Shown: one piece after another, positions 26,660 to 36,349 of the stretch
Numbering within the stretch: position 1 is the stretch's first letter
Layout of the letters: each line of letters begins with the position of its first letter
Assembly: GCA_040882465.1 (NCBI GenBank)
Contig: JBBEBG010000007.1
Span: 77,357 to 141,356, forward strand
DNA from: Gemmatimonadota bacterium
Lineage (GTDB): Bacteria > Gemmatimonadota > Gemmatimonadetes > Longimicrobiales > Gaopeijiaceae
Length of the DNA: 64,000 nucleotides
Direction of reading: 5' to 3'
Position numbers and translations under genes: made by a program
Notes under the pieces: model-generated
Database searches by the model: none
The model's input: the letters and a program-made list of their open reading frames with translations, nothing else
What the model was told of the DNA's origin: nothing

Positions 26660-28795
26660 TCACCTCCGGCGCCAGACATGATAACGTTCCACCAGCCGAA
26701 GGACACGCTCGGGCGCGTGGGTCCGCTTCCAGACCCCCGCGGCCATTTTGTTGGCCTCCGCGAGGGTCGGATACGCGTGCACGGTCCCGAGGATCTTATT
26801 CAGCCCGATGCCGTGCTTCATGGCGAGGGCGAGCTCGGCGACCAGCTCGCCCGCCCGCTCTCCCACGACCGTCGCCCCCAGGATTCGATCCTTCCCCGGC
26901 CGGGTGAGAATCTTCACGAACCCGACGGCCTCCTCGTCCGCGATCGCGCGGTCGAGCCCGGCCAGGTCGTAGCGGGTGACCTGCACTTCGACCCCCCGCT
27001 TCGCCGCTTGCCGCTCGTTGAGTCCCACGCGTGCGACCTCGGGATCCGTGAAGGTGACGAGGGGGAGGACCGAGTAGTCCACTCGAAACCGCTTGAACGG
27101 GTTCGAAAAGAGGGAATTCACCGCCGCGTGCCACGCCTGGTGCGACGCCGCGTGCGTGAACTGGTACGGCCCGACACAGTCGCCGCAGGCGAAGATCGTC
27201 GGCACCCGGGTCCGGAGCATCTCATCCGTCTCGATCCGGCCGTCCTTGAGCGTGACACCGACTTCTTCGAGCCCGAATCCCTCCACTCGCGCCTTGCGCC
27301 CGACGGCGACGAGGAGGTGGTCGAAGGCGAATCGGGCGGTCCCGCCCTCGTGTTCGGCATAGGCCACCTTCTCTCCCCCCTCGTGGGCAAAGCGAACCAC
27401 ACGGTGCCCGGTGTGGAGGTCCACCCCCTCTTCGCGCATGCGCCCCTCCACGAGGGCGGAGGCGTCTTCGTCTTCAGTCACGAGGATCCGCGGAAGGACC
27501 TCGAGCTGCGTGACCGGCACCCCGAGCCGCTGAAAGCTCTGGGCGAGCTCGCATCCCACGGGGCCGCACCCCAGGACGAGAAGCCGCCCGGGGTGTTCGG
27601 TGAGCGTCCAGATCGTCTCCGAGGTGAAGTACCCGACCTCGTCCAGCCCCGGGATCGCCGGCACGAATGGCCCCGCACCGGTTGCGATCACGATGTGACG
27701 GGTCGTGAGTGTCTCCCCCTTCACTTCGACGGACCAGGGGCCCGTCACGCGGGCTTCCCCCTGGATCACCTCGACGCCCAGACCCTCGTAGCGTTCGACC
27801 GAATCGTGCGGCTCGATCCGGGCGATGACTCTTCGCACGCGTGCCATCAGCTCCGGGAAGTCGTGGCGTTCGTTCGCGTCCGCGAATCCCAGCGCCCGAT
27901 GGCGCTTCACATCGTGAGCGAAGCGGGCCGAGCGGATCAGCGTCTTCGAGGGAACGCACCCCGTGTTCAGGCAGTCGCCGCCCATCTTCTCCCGTTCGAT
28001 GAGCGTGACCTTCGCCTTCACCGCCGCCGCGATGTACGCGGTGACCAGCCCCGCCGCCCCCGCCCCGACCACGATCAGATTCCGGTCGAAGCGCTTCGGC
28101 TTCATCCAGCCGCGGAGCGCGCGCCCGCTCTCGAGCCCGCGTGCGGTCCAGCGTGCGACCAGGGGGAAGACGCCCAGGAGGGCGAAGGCCCCGAGGAGGC
28201 CCGGAGAGAGGATCCCCCCGAGCGACTCGATCTGCGCGATCCGCGTCCCCGCGTTCACATAGACCATCGACCCCGCGAGCATCCCGATCTGGCTCACCAG
28301 GTAGAAGGTCACGGCCTTCATCGGGGTCAGCGCCATCAGGAGATTGATCGCGAAGAAGGGAAAGACGGGGACGAGGCGGAGCATGAAGAGGTAGAACGCC
28401 CCGTCCCTCTCCACCCCCTCGTTCGCTGCCCTGAGTTGGCTCCCGAAGCGGTTCTGCACGGCGTCGCGGAACAAGAACCGTCCGACCAGGAAGGCGAGGG
28501 TGGCTCCGATCGTGGACGCGAAGGAAACGACGATCGTCCCGGTGACGAACCCGAGGATCGCGCCCCCGGCGAGCGTCATGATCGCAGCTCCGGGAAGGGA
28601 GAGCCCGGCCATGATCACGTACGCGGCGAAATAGCCTCCAATGGTGGTCCAGGGGTTCTCGCGGTAAAACCCGTCGAGCTCGGCCTGCCGGGCCTTCAGG
28701 GATTCGAGGGAAAAGAGCTCCGCCAGATCGAAGACGAAGAAACCCGCGACCGCCGCGGCGACGAGCACGGCGAGGAGGAGCCTCTTCACCGTCAC
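26660..28795 (-). CDS. VTT membrane domain fused to a flavin disulfide oxidoreductase
   Basis: A 711-residue fusion. Residues about 5-225 are a TVP38/TMEM64 (VTT, DedA-like) membrane domain with a conserved GGAILGFVTGT and LRLVPVFPFFAINLLMALTP. Residues about 238-711 are a pyridine-nucleotide disulfide oxidoreductase: FAD site GAGAAG (244-249), redox pair in GGDCLNTGCVPSKT (Cys275, Cys280), and the dimer-interface HAYPTLAE (His673, Glu680). The C terminus lacks the vicinal cysteines of mercuric reductase, so mercury is an unlikely substrate. It probably reduces a membrane-associated disulfide or quinone with NAD(P)H. The start lies 30 bases after the preceding lipoprotein gene. Confidence 0.9.
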   Translation of the reverse strand: MTVKRLLLAVLVAAAVAGFFVFDLAELFSLESLKARQAELDGFYRENPWTTIGGYFAAYVIMAGLSLPGAAIMTLAGGAILGFVTGTIVVSFASTIGATLAFLVGRFLFRDAVQNRFGSQLRAANEGVERDGAFYLFMLRLVPVFPFFAINLLMALTPMKAVTFYLVSQIGMLAGSMVYVNAGTRIAQIESLGGILSPGLLGAFALLGVFPLVARWTARGLESGRALRGWMKPKRFDRNLIVVGAGAAGLVTAYIAAAVKAKVTLIEREKMGGDCLNTGCVPSKTLIRSARFAHDVKRHRALGFADANERHDFPELMARVRRVIARIEPHDSVERYEGLGVEVIQGEARVTGPWSVEVKGETLTTRHIVIATGAGPFVPAIPGLDEVGYFTSETIWTLTEHPGRLLVLGCGPVGCELAQSFQRLGVPVTQLEVLPRILVTEDEDASALVEGRMREEGVDLHTGHRVVRFAHEGGEKVAYAEHEGGTARFAFDHLLVAVGRKARVEGFGLEEVGVTLKDGRIETDEMLRTRVPTIFACGDCVGPYQFTHAASHQAWHAAVNSLFSNPFKRFRVDYSVLPLVTFTDPEVARVGLNERQAAKRGVEVQVTRYDLAGLDRAIADEEAVGFVKILTRPGKDRILGATVVGERAGELVAELALAMKHGIGLNKILGTVHAYPTLAEANKMAAGVWKRTHAPERVLRLVERYHVWRRR

Positions 28796-28825
28796 CGGCG
28801 AACGGAGCTCATGAACCGCGGGGGA

Positions 28826-29917
28826 TCAACGCGTGGAGTCCGGAGTGGCGGTCACCGGGCAGGCGGCCCCGTCGTTCGCGGGTGGAAGGAGGTCGGTCGC
28901 GCTGAGGCCGAGCCTCTCGCGGAAGAGTTCGTCGCCGGGAGCGTTCAGGGACCAATACGCGAGCCGCTCCGTCGAGAGGAGACTCGCCGCGTCGCCCGTC
29001 GCCGTCTCCCACCCCAGGATCCGGCGGGGGAAGGCGGTCTCCACGTCGTATCGCCGCCAATAGTCGCCGGCCTCGAGAAGGAAGTGGGTGACCGGGACGC
29101 CTTCGCGCTCCCCGTTCTTGCGGGAGATCGTCGCCTCGACCGGCTGGGTGGGGCCGTGGTTCGCGCGGAGGCGCCAGAGCTCGGGGACGATCCAACCCGT
29201 CCAGTCCCCTCCGCCGCTGAAGGGACCGTCGAGCTCCCGAAGCTGAATCGGGAGGGCGTCCTCGAAGAGCGTTCCCTCGGGGAGGGTCGTCTCGATGAGG
29301 CTCTCTCCCTCGTCGGCGAAGTAAGAGAGGCGCAGAGACCGGAGCCGCCCCGGACCCGGCCAGATCCGATGCGAGACGCTTCCGCACCACTCCTGCACGT
29401 CGAGGTTGATGCGGACCGGCTGGAACCGAATGTCCCCCCAGGCCTCCACCGGGACGAAGGTCGAAGCCATCACCGAGTACGGATAGATCCCGGTGAGGAA
29501 GTGCGTGCTTCGAATGAGCTTCATCACCTCGACCCGGTTCGGCGACTCCGCCCGGTCATCTTTGACCCAGGTGCGCCGGTCGTGCGGCTCCGTCACGTAA
29601 ATGAGCGAAGTCACCCCTTCGCGTGGCGCGCCGTAACGCGACACCGTCACGCTGTATCCGGAAAGCTCGGCCTGCCCATCTCCCCAGTGCGCCCAGAAGT
29701 CGTCCGAGGCGCCGGCGCGGGGAGAGCCGGGGAGCCCCGAGAAACCATCGAGGTCTCCGAGGAGTGCCCCCTCGAGCGGAGTCCAATCGGGCGCACATCC
29801 GGCCGCGCCGAAGCAAGCCGCGGCGAGGAGGCAGCCAGCGCGACGGCGGGTGGCCGGGCCGGGGGTGCGTCCGGCCGGGGCAACGCCGCCCGGAAAAGAG
29901 ACGATTCGCCTTTTCAA
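28826..29917 (-). CDS. lipoprotein of unknown function
   Basis: A 363-residue lipoprotein (FGAAGC, Cys41) that I do not assign to a named family. It starts with TTG at 29917, which shares four bases (TTGA) with the stop of the TPR gene, so translation is probably coupled. The mature part is beta-rich with many Trp and Asp (DDFWAHWGDGQAELSGYSVT, GVTSLIYVTEPHD, FVPVEAWGDIRFQPVRINLD). The N-terminal part before the lipobox is long and Arg-rich, and a later start is possible. Confidence 0.72.
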   Translation of the reverse strand: MKRRIVSFPGGVAPAGRTPGPATRRRAGCLLAAACFGAAGCAPDWTPLEGALLGDLDGFSGLPGSPRAGASDDFWAHWGDGQAELSGYSVTVSRYGAPREGVTSLIYVTEPHDRRTWVKDDRAESPNRVEVMKLIRSTHFLTGIYPYSVMASTFVPVEAWGDIRFQPVRINLDVQEWCGSVSHRIWPGPGRLRSLRLSYFADEGESLIETTLPEGTLFEDALPIQLRELDGPFSGGGDWTGWIVPELWRLRANHGPTQPVEATISRKNGEREGVPVTHFLLEAGDYWRRYDVETAFPRRILGWETATGDAASLLSTERLAYWSLNAPGDELFRERLGLSATDLLPPANDGAACPVTATPDSTR

Positions 29918-31518
29918 CGCGCCGCCCAGGCCCTCGCCGCCACGAGGTCGGGACGGTCCGCGTCCGCCCCCTCGAGCAGAGCCAGGAGGCTGCGGTAGTA
30001 CGTTCCGGCCGCTGCCGCGTCGCCCGCGGCCTCCGCGGCGCGCGCCGCGCCGAAGAGCGCCCTCGCCCGGTTCTGTTCCGTCGAAAGTGTCCGCCGGTAC
30101 GCCTCGAGTGCCGCCTGTGGCTGACCCAACTCGAGGAGGAGGTCGCCGAGGAGTTCCGCCGCGGGGAGGAGGGGTCCCGGCGTGACCGGATGTTTTTCCA
30201 CCGTCCCCTCGAGGTCCGCCGCTTCATTCGCGAGACGAAGGGCCGTCGCGTCGTCCCCTGCCCCGCGCGCGATCCACGCCTCGGCGGCGAGGCGCTGCGC
30301 CCCGACGACCGTCGCCCAGTAGGCGTCGTTCATCTCGCGCAACTGACCCTCGAGCGCGCCGAGCGCGGCCGCCTCCACGCGCGCCTCCTCGACGCGCCCG
30401 CTCCGCGCGGCCCCGAGGGCGCGCGCAAAGCGAGAGACGGCTTCGACATAGGGGAGGGCCCCGACCGGGATCGGCACCGCCGCCGCGTCCTCCCACCGAT
30501 TTCTCTCTAGCGCGTACCGAGCCTGCATCGCCGCGAAGTTGTAGCCGATGAGGCCCCCATAAAAGCGGTCGGGAATGTCACGCGCGCGCGCCACGACCGC
30601 CCCCGCCTCTTGGTCCCGCCCGAGCTGGAGGTACGCGTAAACCATGTAGTCGAGTGGATGCACGGCCGCGTCCGGGTCCGGCTCGGCCGCCGCGGAGCGT
30701 GCGTTCAGCTCGATGGACTCCTCCCAGTGCCCGAGCCGGGTGAAGATGTGGGTGGGCATGTGGAGTGCGTGCGGCGCGTCCGGCGCGATGTCCGCGTAAC
30801 GGAGGGCCGCGCCGAGCCCCTCTTCCGCGATCGCGGGTGCGTCGAAGGCGTGGATCAGGTAGTGCGCGATTCCCGGATGGTCGGGGCGCTCCTGGTAGAG
30901 CGGCTCCATGATCTCGGCGGCCGCTAGCTGGCGCGAAAAGGTCAGGTCGTTGGGGGGCGCGTTCCCGATCACGATCCGCCCATAAAAGATCTTGGCTTCC
31001 GGATCGTCCGGATTCGCTTCCATCACCACGCGCATGGCCTCCTCGTGCGCGCGGAGGCGGTCCATGTGACCAACCTCGGGGTGCCCATCGTACAAGGCCG
31101 CGGCGGCATCGAGATAACCCCGTTCACGCGGTGTGATCGAGCCGGAAAGAGCCTCGGCGGCCGCGAGCGCCGCCCGCGCCGCTTCCACGCGCGCGTCCGG
31201 GGGAGCCGCGCGCGTCATCGGGTTTCCCCACATCGTCATCGCGGTCCCCCAATGGGCCATGGCGCAATTCGGATCGAGCCGCAGGACCTCGGCAAAGGTC
31301 GCTTCCGCCTCCTCGAACCAGAACGAGTGCAACATCGCCACAGCGTCCTCGAAGACGGGTTGGGCCGTCGCGGAGCAGGAGGTCGGAAAGGTGACAGTCC
31401 CGATCCCGGGCTCATCGCCGACCGGGGGCGCTTCTTCGGCGGGGCGGCACGCGGAAAGGAGAAGGAAAGCGAAGAACGGAACGGCGAGCGAGGTCGGGTT
31501 ACGCGGGAGTCTGGGCAT
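29914..31518 (-). CDS. TPR-repeat lipoprotein
   Basis: A 534-residue lipoprotein (LLLSAC, Cys24). Tetratricopeptide-like repeats run through most of the protein: FEEAEATFAEVLRLDPNCAM, then HGTAMTMWGNPMTR-type segments, YLIHAFDAPAIAEEGLGAAL, LHMPTHIFTRLGHWEESIEL and LGQPQAALEAYRRTLSTEQN. A conserved HYLIHAFD/HMPTHIF core is familiar from this uncharacterised TPR lipoprotein family. It may act as a periplasmic scaffold. It is the first gene of the minus-strand run. Confidence 0.85.
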   Translation of the reverse strand: MPRLPRNPTSLAVPFFAFLLLSACRPAEEAPPVGDEPGIGTVTFPTSCSATAQPVFEDAVAMLHSFWFEEAEATFAEVLRLDPNCAMAHWGTAMTMWGNPMTRAAPPDARVEAARAALAAAEALSGSITPRERGYLDAAAALYDGHPEVGHMDRLRAHEEAMRVVMEANPDDPEAKIFYGRIVIGNAPPNDLTFSRQLAAAEIMEPLYQERPDHPGIAHYLIHAFDAPAIAEEGLGAALRYADIAPDAPHALHMPTHIFTRLGHWEESIELNARSAAAEPDPDAAVHPLDYMVYAYLQLGRDQEAGAVVARARDIPDRFYGGLIGYNFAAMQARYALERNRWEDAAAVPIPVGALPYVEAVSRFARALGAARSGRVEEARVEAAALGALEGQLREMNDAYWATVVGAQRLAAEAWIARGAGDDATALRLANEAADLEGTVEKHPVTPGPLLPAAELLGDLLLELGQPQAALEAYRRTLSTEQNRARALFGAARAAEAAGDAAAAGTYYRSLLALLEGADADRPDLVAARAWAAR

Positions 31519-31702
31519 GGTCGTCTCTCAGGGTCACGGTGAAAGCCGCGCCGGGAGCCGGGAAACTTCGCTGCCGGGAGTGCGGCGCTCGGGTGCAAAA
31601 TACGCTCCGAGCCGGCGAGAAGTAAGGTGCGGACGGCTGAGTCGGCCGCCTCCCCGAATCCGCCGGGGTACCCTACGGAACCGCACGGGGTAAGAGCCCG
31701 CC

Positions 31703-33589
31703 ATGTCCGAGACCGCCCCCCCCTCCGAGGAGGGGAAAAAAAAGAAGAAAAAGCTCCAGCTCTCCAGCGTGACCAGGGAGGCGAAGGAGCTCCTCTGGCG
31801 TTACCGAACGACGCTGGCGATCGGCTTCAGCCTCATGATCGTGAACCGGGCTGCCCAGTTCGTCCTTCCCCTGTCGTCCGGCTATCTGATCGACAACATC
31901 CTGGTGAATGGGAACGCCGATCTCCTTCTCCCCCTCGCCCTGGCCGTCGGTGGGGCCACGGTGGTGCAGGCCTTGACCTCCTTCGGCCTAAGTCAGGTCG
32001 TCAGTGTCGCGGGCCAACGAGCGATCGCCGACATGCGCCGCAGGGTCCAGGCACACATCCTCTGGATGCCGACATCCTATTTCGATCGGACGAAAAGCGG
32101 CGTCCTCATCACGCGCGTGATGGAGGACGCCGACGGCATCCGGAACCTCATCGGGACGGGGATCATCCAGCTCGTTGGAGGCTTCCTCACGGCCGGGGCG
32201 GCCCTTGGGGTTCTTTTCTGGCTGAACTGGCAGATGACGATCGTCGCGATCTCCCTCCTCGCAGGATTCTCCGGAATCATGATTTACGCGTTTCGGAAGC
32301 TCCGCCCGATCTTCAGGCGGCGCTACGAGATCCAGGCGCGTGTAACGGGACGACTCGGCGAGGCGCTTGGAGGCGTCCGGACGCTCAAGGTCTACACGGC
32401 GGAGAGACGGGAGGGACGCATCTTTACGAAGGGGGTCTTCGACCTCTTCCGGAACATCGCCGGTACGATCACGGGAACGAGTGCCGTCCAGGCCGCCTCG
32501 ACCGTGATCGTGGGCGCGATCGGCGTCCTGATCATGCTGATGGGAGGTGGCGCGATCCTGGACGGATCCATGACCATCGGTGACCTCGTCATGTACATCT
32601 TCTTCGTGGGGCTCATGGCGGCGCCGCTCGTCCAGATGGCGGGGGTCGGAACGCAGATCACCGACGCCTTCGCCGGGCTGGACCGGATCCGCGAGCTTCT
32701 CGAGCTCCCGACGGAACGGGACGACGACGCGAGCCGGTCTCGAGTTCCCGAGCTCCGGGGGGAGGTGACCTTCGAAGAGGCCTGGTACGAATACGAGCCC
32801 GGCATCCCCGTGCTTAAGGGCGTCTCCTTTCATGCGCCGGCGGGAACAACGACGGCTCTCGTGGGACCTTCCGGGTCCGGCAAGTCCACCCTCGTCTCCC
32901 TCGTCCTCGCCTTCGGGAATCCAGCGAGTGGGCGCGTGCTTGTGGACCGAAAGGACATCCAGACCCTTCGCCTCGACGACTATCGTTCGCAGCTCGGCGT
33001 TGTTCTCCAGGACAACTTCCTCTTCGACGGGACGATCCGGGAGAACATCGGATTTTCGAAACCGGGCGCCACGGACGATGAGGTCCGGACCGCGGCCCGC
33101 ATCGCGAATGCGGACGAATTCATCGAGCGATTCGAAGCGGGCTACGACACGATCGTCGGGGAGCGCGGGGTCAAGCTCTCGGGTGGCCAGCGCCAGCGGG
33201 TGGCGATCGCCCGCGCGATCCTCGCGGATCCCCGGATCCTCGTCCTCGACGAGGCGACCTCCTCTCTCGATTCGGAGTCCGAGGCGCTCATTCGGGAGGG
33301 GTTGAGGGCGCTCCGGCGCGGGAGGACGACTTTCGTCATCGCGCACCGGCTCTCGACGATCATCTCCGCGGACCAGATCCTCGTCCTGGACGGAGGCCGG
33401 ATCGTGGAGCGCGGAGACCATTCGACCCTCCGGTGGGCCGGCGGGCTGTACCAGCGGCTGTACGAAATGCAGTACCGCGTCGAAACCGACACCTTCGTGA
33501 ATCCGGGCGAAGAGCTCAGGGATCCGGAGGCGGAAGCGGACGCCGGCGGCGCCGCGCCCGGCCGGGCCTCTTCGAGTCGAGGCCGCTGA
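31703..33589 (+). CDS. ABC exporter, fused permease-ATPase (MsbA-like)
   Basis: A 628-residue half-transporter that would work as a homodimer. The N-terminal tail is strikingly Lys-rich (KKKKKK at about 12-17). The six-span domain occupies about 35-330. The ATPase domain shows GPSGSGKST (Walker A, about 389), LSGGQRQRVAIARAIL (signature, about 492), ILVLDEATSSLD (Walker B) and IAHRLSTI (H-loop). The closest well-known families are lipid A, multidrug and polysaccharide exporters; the sequence does not decide. It is a single gene, converging on the synthase-fusion gene with a 12-base gap. Confidence 0.95.
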   Translation: MSETAPPSEEGKKKKKKLQLSSVTREAKELLWRYRTTLAIGFSLMIVNRAAQFVLPLSSGYLIDNILVNGNADLLLPLALAVGGATVVQALTSFGLSQVVSVAGQRAIADMRRRVQAHILWMPTSYFDRTKSGVLITRVMEDADGIRNLIGTGIIQLVGGFLTAGAALGVLFWLNWQMTIVAISLLAGFSGIMIYAFRKLRPIFRRRYEIQARVTGRLGEALGGVRTLKVYTAERREGRIFTKGVFDLFRNIAGTITGTSAVQAASTVIVGAIGVLIMLMGGGAILDGSMTIGDLVMYIFFVGLMAAPLVQMAGVGTQITDAFAGLDRIRELLELPTERDDDASRSRVPELRGEVTFEEAWYEYEPGIPVLKGVSFHAPAGTTTALVGPSGSGKSTLVSLVLAFGNPASGRVLVDRKDIQTLRLDDYRSQLGVVLQDNFLFDGTIRENIGFSKPGATDDEVRTAARIANADEFIERFEAGYDTIVGERGVKLSGGQRQRVAIARAILADPRILVLDEATSSLDSESEALIREGLRALRRGRTTFVIAHRLSTIISADQILVLDGGRIVERGDHSTLRWAGGLYQRLYEMQYRVETDTFVNPGEELRDPEAEADAGGAAPGRASSSRGR

Positions 33590-33601
33590 GCTCGGGCGTC
33601 C

Positions 33602-36058
33602 TTATTTCCCCATTGCCTGCCGTTCGAGGCGTGCGATCCGCTCGGGGTCTCCGATGAAGAGGTCGTCCGGGAAGGTCGCGTAGGACATGATCTGCCGATA
33701 AGTCAGGTCCTGCTGCCGCAAATTGAGGTCCCGCCCGGCGAGGTATTGGAGCCGCAGGTTCCGGTCCCGGGTCACCTCGGCGTCGGAAAGCCATTCCGTG
33801 AGGTCCGGCCCGTCCCCCGCGTAGGTCGCAAAGAGATAGTCCACCGGATAGTAGCCCACCTCCACCAGCGAATTCCGGACTGGCGTGTATTCGGGACGGA
33901 GGAGGCGGGCGTCGAGCTCGGCGAGGTCCACGCGGGTCGGCTCCACCTGCCCCATCAGCACCAGGTCGTACCCCTGCCCCTGGAGCGTATTCGCCCAAAC
34001 GGTCGCATTCGGGAAGGCCTCCACGAACGTCGCGATCTCGCTCTTCACCGCGGCGAGTCCCGCCTCGTAGAGCTGGACGAAGAGGGTGACGACCCCGCCC
34101 GGATTGAGCCGCCGCTTCAGGAGATCGAAGAATTCGGCCGTATACAGGGTGGCGGCACCCTTAACCCACGGGTCGAATGGGTCGGAGGTGATCGCGTCGA
34201 AGGTCTCGTCGGTCGTGAGGAGGAAGTGCCGCGCGTCGTCCACGATCACTTCGACTTTCGGATTGTCCACGACACCGAAATTGTGTTCGCTGAAGTACGT
34301 GGAAACGACCTCGGGGACGAGCCGTTCCAACTCCACGATGGTCACCTTTTGGACGGCCGGATCGATGCTCACCGACCCCGCGGTCACGCCGGCCCCGAGC
34401 CCGATCACCATCACCGAGCTCGGATCGTCCGGAATCAAGGTCGTCAGGTGCCCAAGGAGCCGCTGGAGGCGCATGTCCTGCGGCTCGCTCGAGGCCTGAA
34501 CCTTCCCCGCGCTGTGGTAGTTCAGGGCTCCCGTCGTAGTGCGGGACACCGCGAGAGAGGCGTGTGTCCCCTCCCCCACGTAAAAGATATCGCCCTCGTA
34601 ACCGAGCCATCCCGGAGTGAATCGCCCGTATGCGACGAGAATCCCGGGCACCGGGGCCACGCTCGCGCCGAGGAGAATCGCGAGCGCGATCGCCGCCGCG
34701 CCGCGAATCCATCCGTCCGCGCGAATGACGAGCTTTCCCCCCTGCATCAGCTGCGGCACGAGCAGGAGGAGCGCGCTCAGGGCGGCGACGGCGATGAGGA
34801 GGCGCTGGGCCGACTGGGTGCCGATCGTCCCGATCAGGAGAAGCGCGGCGACGAGGGACCCGACGATCGCGCCCAAGGTGTTCGACGCGTACACGACGCC
34901 GACGAGGCGCGCCGGGTCCTGGTCCCGCCCCGCCACGGCGGCGAGCGCGAGCGGGAAGCTCGCGCCCCAGAGCACCGCTCCTGGAAGGACCGTCCAGAGC
35001 GCCCGCACGAAGTCGAGCTGGAAGGTGAAAACCGCGTCGCTCGCGAGCGAGGGATTCACGGGCCAGAAGGGGAGCGCCTGCGTGAGGGAATACGCCGCCC
35101 AGGCAAAACCCGCCACGAGAAGGAGCTGGCACCACCCAAGAGCGGTCCGGGGATTTTCGAGGGTGCGGGCCAGGAAGGATCCCGCTCCACTCCCGATCCC
35201 CAGCCCGAGCAAGAATGCCGCGAGGATGAGGGAAAAGGTGTAGACCGTTCCGCCCAGCATCAGGGAGAGGACACGGGTCCAGATCACTTCGGCGCCGAGC
35301 GCGGTGAGCCCGGAAAGTCCGATCGCCACGAGAACGGGCCAGGATCCGGGAGGGATTCCAACTGGAGCGGCCTCGCCGATGGCTCGCTCTCCCGCGTATG
35401 CGGTGCGGGACGCAAGCAGGGCACCCACGACGGCGACGAGGATGTTCAGCCCCGCCGCGGCCAGAGTCGCGACCGTCATATCGTGCACGCGGAGGAGGTA
35501 GAACCCGGCCAGGAGGCACCCGAAGACGGCCCCGCCGATGTTGCCCGCGTAAAAGAAGCCGAGCCACGACACCCCCTTCGGCGTCGCCTCGACCCACCGC
35601 GCAATGGCGGGAAGGGTCGCACCCATGAGGATCGTGGGCGGGAGAAGACAGATCGCGCTGACGATCGCGCGCGTCGTGAATCCGACCCACCCGCCGCCGC
35701 CGATCGCCGTGTAGAGCCCACCGATCCAGGGGAGTCCGGCGAGAATGAGGAGGCCGAAGAGCGCGATCCCCCCTTCGAGCGCGGCGTATACCATGAGCGG
35801 ATGCCGCGCGCGCGGAATGAAGCGCGGGAGGGCGATGCTCCCGATGCACATTCCCCCCATGAAGGTCGCGAGGAGCACGCCGAGAGAGATCGCGGACGAG
35901 CCGATAATCAGGCTCAGAAGCTGGAACCAGACGACCTGGTAGATGAGCGCCGCCGCTCCGCTTCCCACGAAGAGGAGGAGGAGTGCGGGAAGGAAGGGCG
36001 GTGACGACGCGGAAGCTCTGGGTTCCGTCGTCGAAATCGCGCGCTCGCTGGGTTGCAT
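33602..36058 (-). CDS. spermidine-synthase-like protein fused to a multi-span membrane domain
   Basis: An 818-residue protein. The ATG at 36058 is chosen for its AAGGAGA box. About 14 hydrophobic segments fill residues 25-490. The C-terminal domain (about 500-790) is spermidine-synthase-like with the SAM or decarboxy-SAM site VMVIGLGAGVTAGSV and the acidic VEVIVDDARHFLL, then DAITSDPFDPW and LNPGGVVTLFVQLYE. Such fusions are common in bacteria and are annotated as fused MFS/spermidine synthase. Some make polyamines, and others are thought to modify another substrate. Confidence 0.88.
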   Translation of the reverse strand: MQPSERAISTTEPRASASSPPFLPALLLLFVGSGAAALIYQVVWFQLLSLIIGSSAISLGVLLATFMGGMCIGSIALPRFIPRARHPLMVYAALEGGIALFGLLILAGLPWIGGLYTAIGGGGWVGFTTRAIVSAICLLPPTILMGATLPAIARWVEATPKGVSWLGFFYAGNIGGAVFGCLLAGFYLLRVHDMTVATLAAAGLNILVAVVGALLASRTAYAGERAIGEAAPVGIPPGSWPVLVAIGLSGLTALGAEVIWTRVLSLMLGGTVYTFSLILAAFLLGLGIGSGAGSFLARTLENPRTALGWCQLLLVAGFAWAAYSLTQALPFWPVNPSLASDAVFTFQLDFVRALWTVLPGAVLWGASFPLALAAVAGRDQDPARLVGVVYASNTLGAIVGSLVAALLLIGTIGTQSAQRLLIAVAALSALLLLVPQLMQGGKLVIRADGWIRGAAAIALAILLGASVAPVPGILVAYGRFTPGWLGYEGDIFYVGEGTHASLAVSRTTTGALNYHSAGKVQASSEPQDMRLQRLLGHLTTLIPDDPSSVMVIGLGAGVTAGSVSIDPAVQKVTIVELERLVPEVVSTYFSEHNFGVVDNPKVEVIVDDARHFLLTTDETFDAITSDPFDPWVKGAATLYTAEFFDLLKRRLNPGGVVTLFVQLYEAGLAAVKSEIATFVEAFPNATVWANTLQGQGYDLVLMGQVEPTRVDLAELDARLLRPEYTPVRNSLVEVGYYPVDYLFATYAGDGPDLTEWLSDAEVTRDRNLRLQYLAGRDLNLRQQDLTYRQIMSYATFPDDLFIGDPERIARLERQAMGK

Positions 36059-36130
36059 GATCTCCTTCGCCTCGGTCGTTGGTTCGGGTCTGGCCCGCCG
36101 GGGGGACTCTCCGGGAACCGGGGCCGTCAA

Positions 36131-36151
36131 CATGACACCCGGAGGGTCATG
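36131..36151. promoter_or_regulatory. imperfect inverted repeat in a divergent intergenic region
   Basis: CATGACACCC and GGGTCATG flank a 3-base centre with one unpaired A. It lies in the 291 bases between the synthase fusion and the Spy-like gene. A possible operator; nothing else was recognised in this gap. Confidence 0.3.
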
Positions 36152-36349
36152 GAGGTTGGCCGCGCGCCGGGCTCGCTCCCTGCGGCTCCGCACGGAATGA
36201 AAAAACGTGGTGGCGGGACAATTGTGAAGGGCGGCCCCCCGCGCCAGCCCCGCGAACGATTTTCGTCCCGCGCGTGTCTCAATGGTTGGAACGGTCGCAC
36301 TTGGGCAGGACGCCGTGCCACCCCTCGAAGACTTCAGGAGTCTGGAACC

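Noticed and set aside
26660-28795. Mercuric reductase
   Set aside because: No N-terminal metal-binding domain and no C-terminal vicinal cysteines; the N terminus is a VTT membrane domain instead.
26678-29998. A 1106-codon open frame on the plus strand
   Set aside because: It is antisense to the VTT-reductase and lipoprotein genes, with Arg/Pro/Gly-rich composition and no family motifs. Long antisense frames are expected at this GC content.
33746-36004. A 752-codon plus-strand frame
   Set aside because: Antisense to the spermidine-synthase fusion; dominated by Arg, Glu and Pro without a domain.
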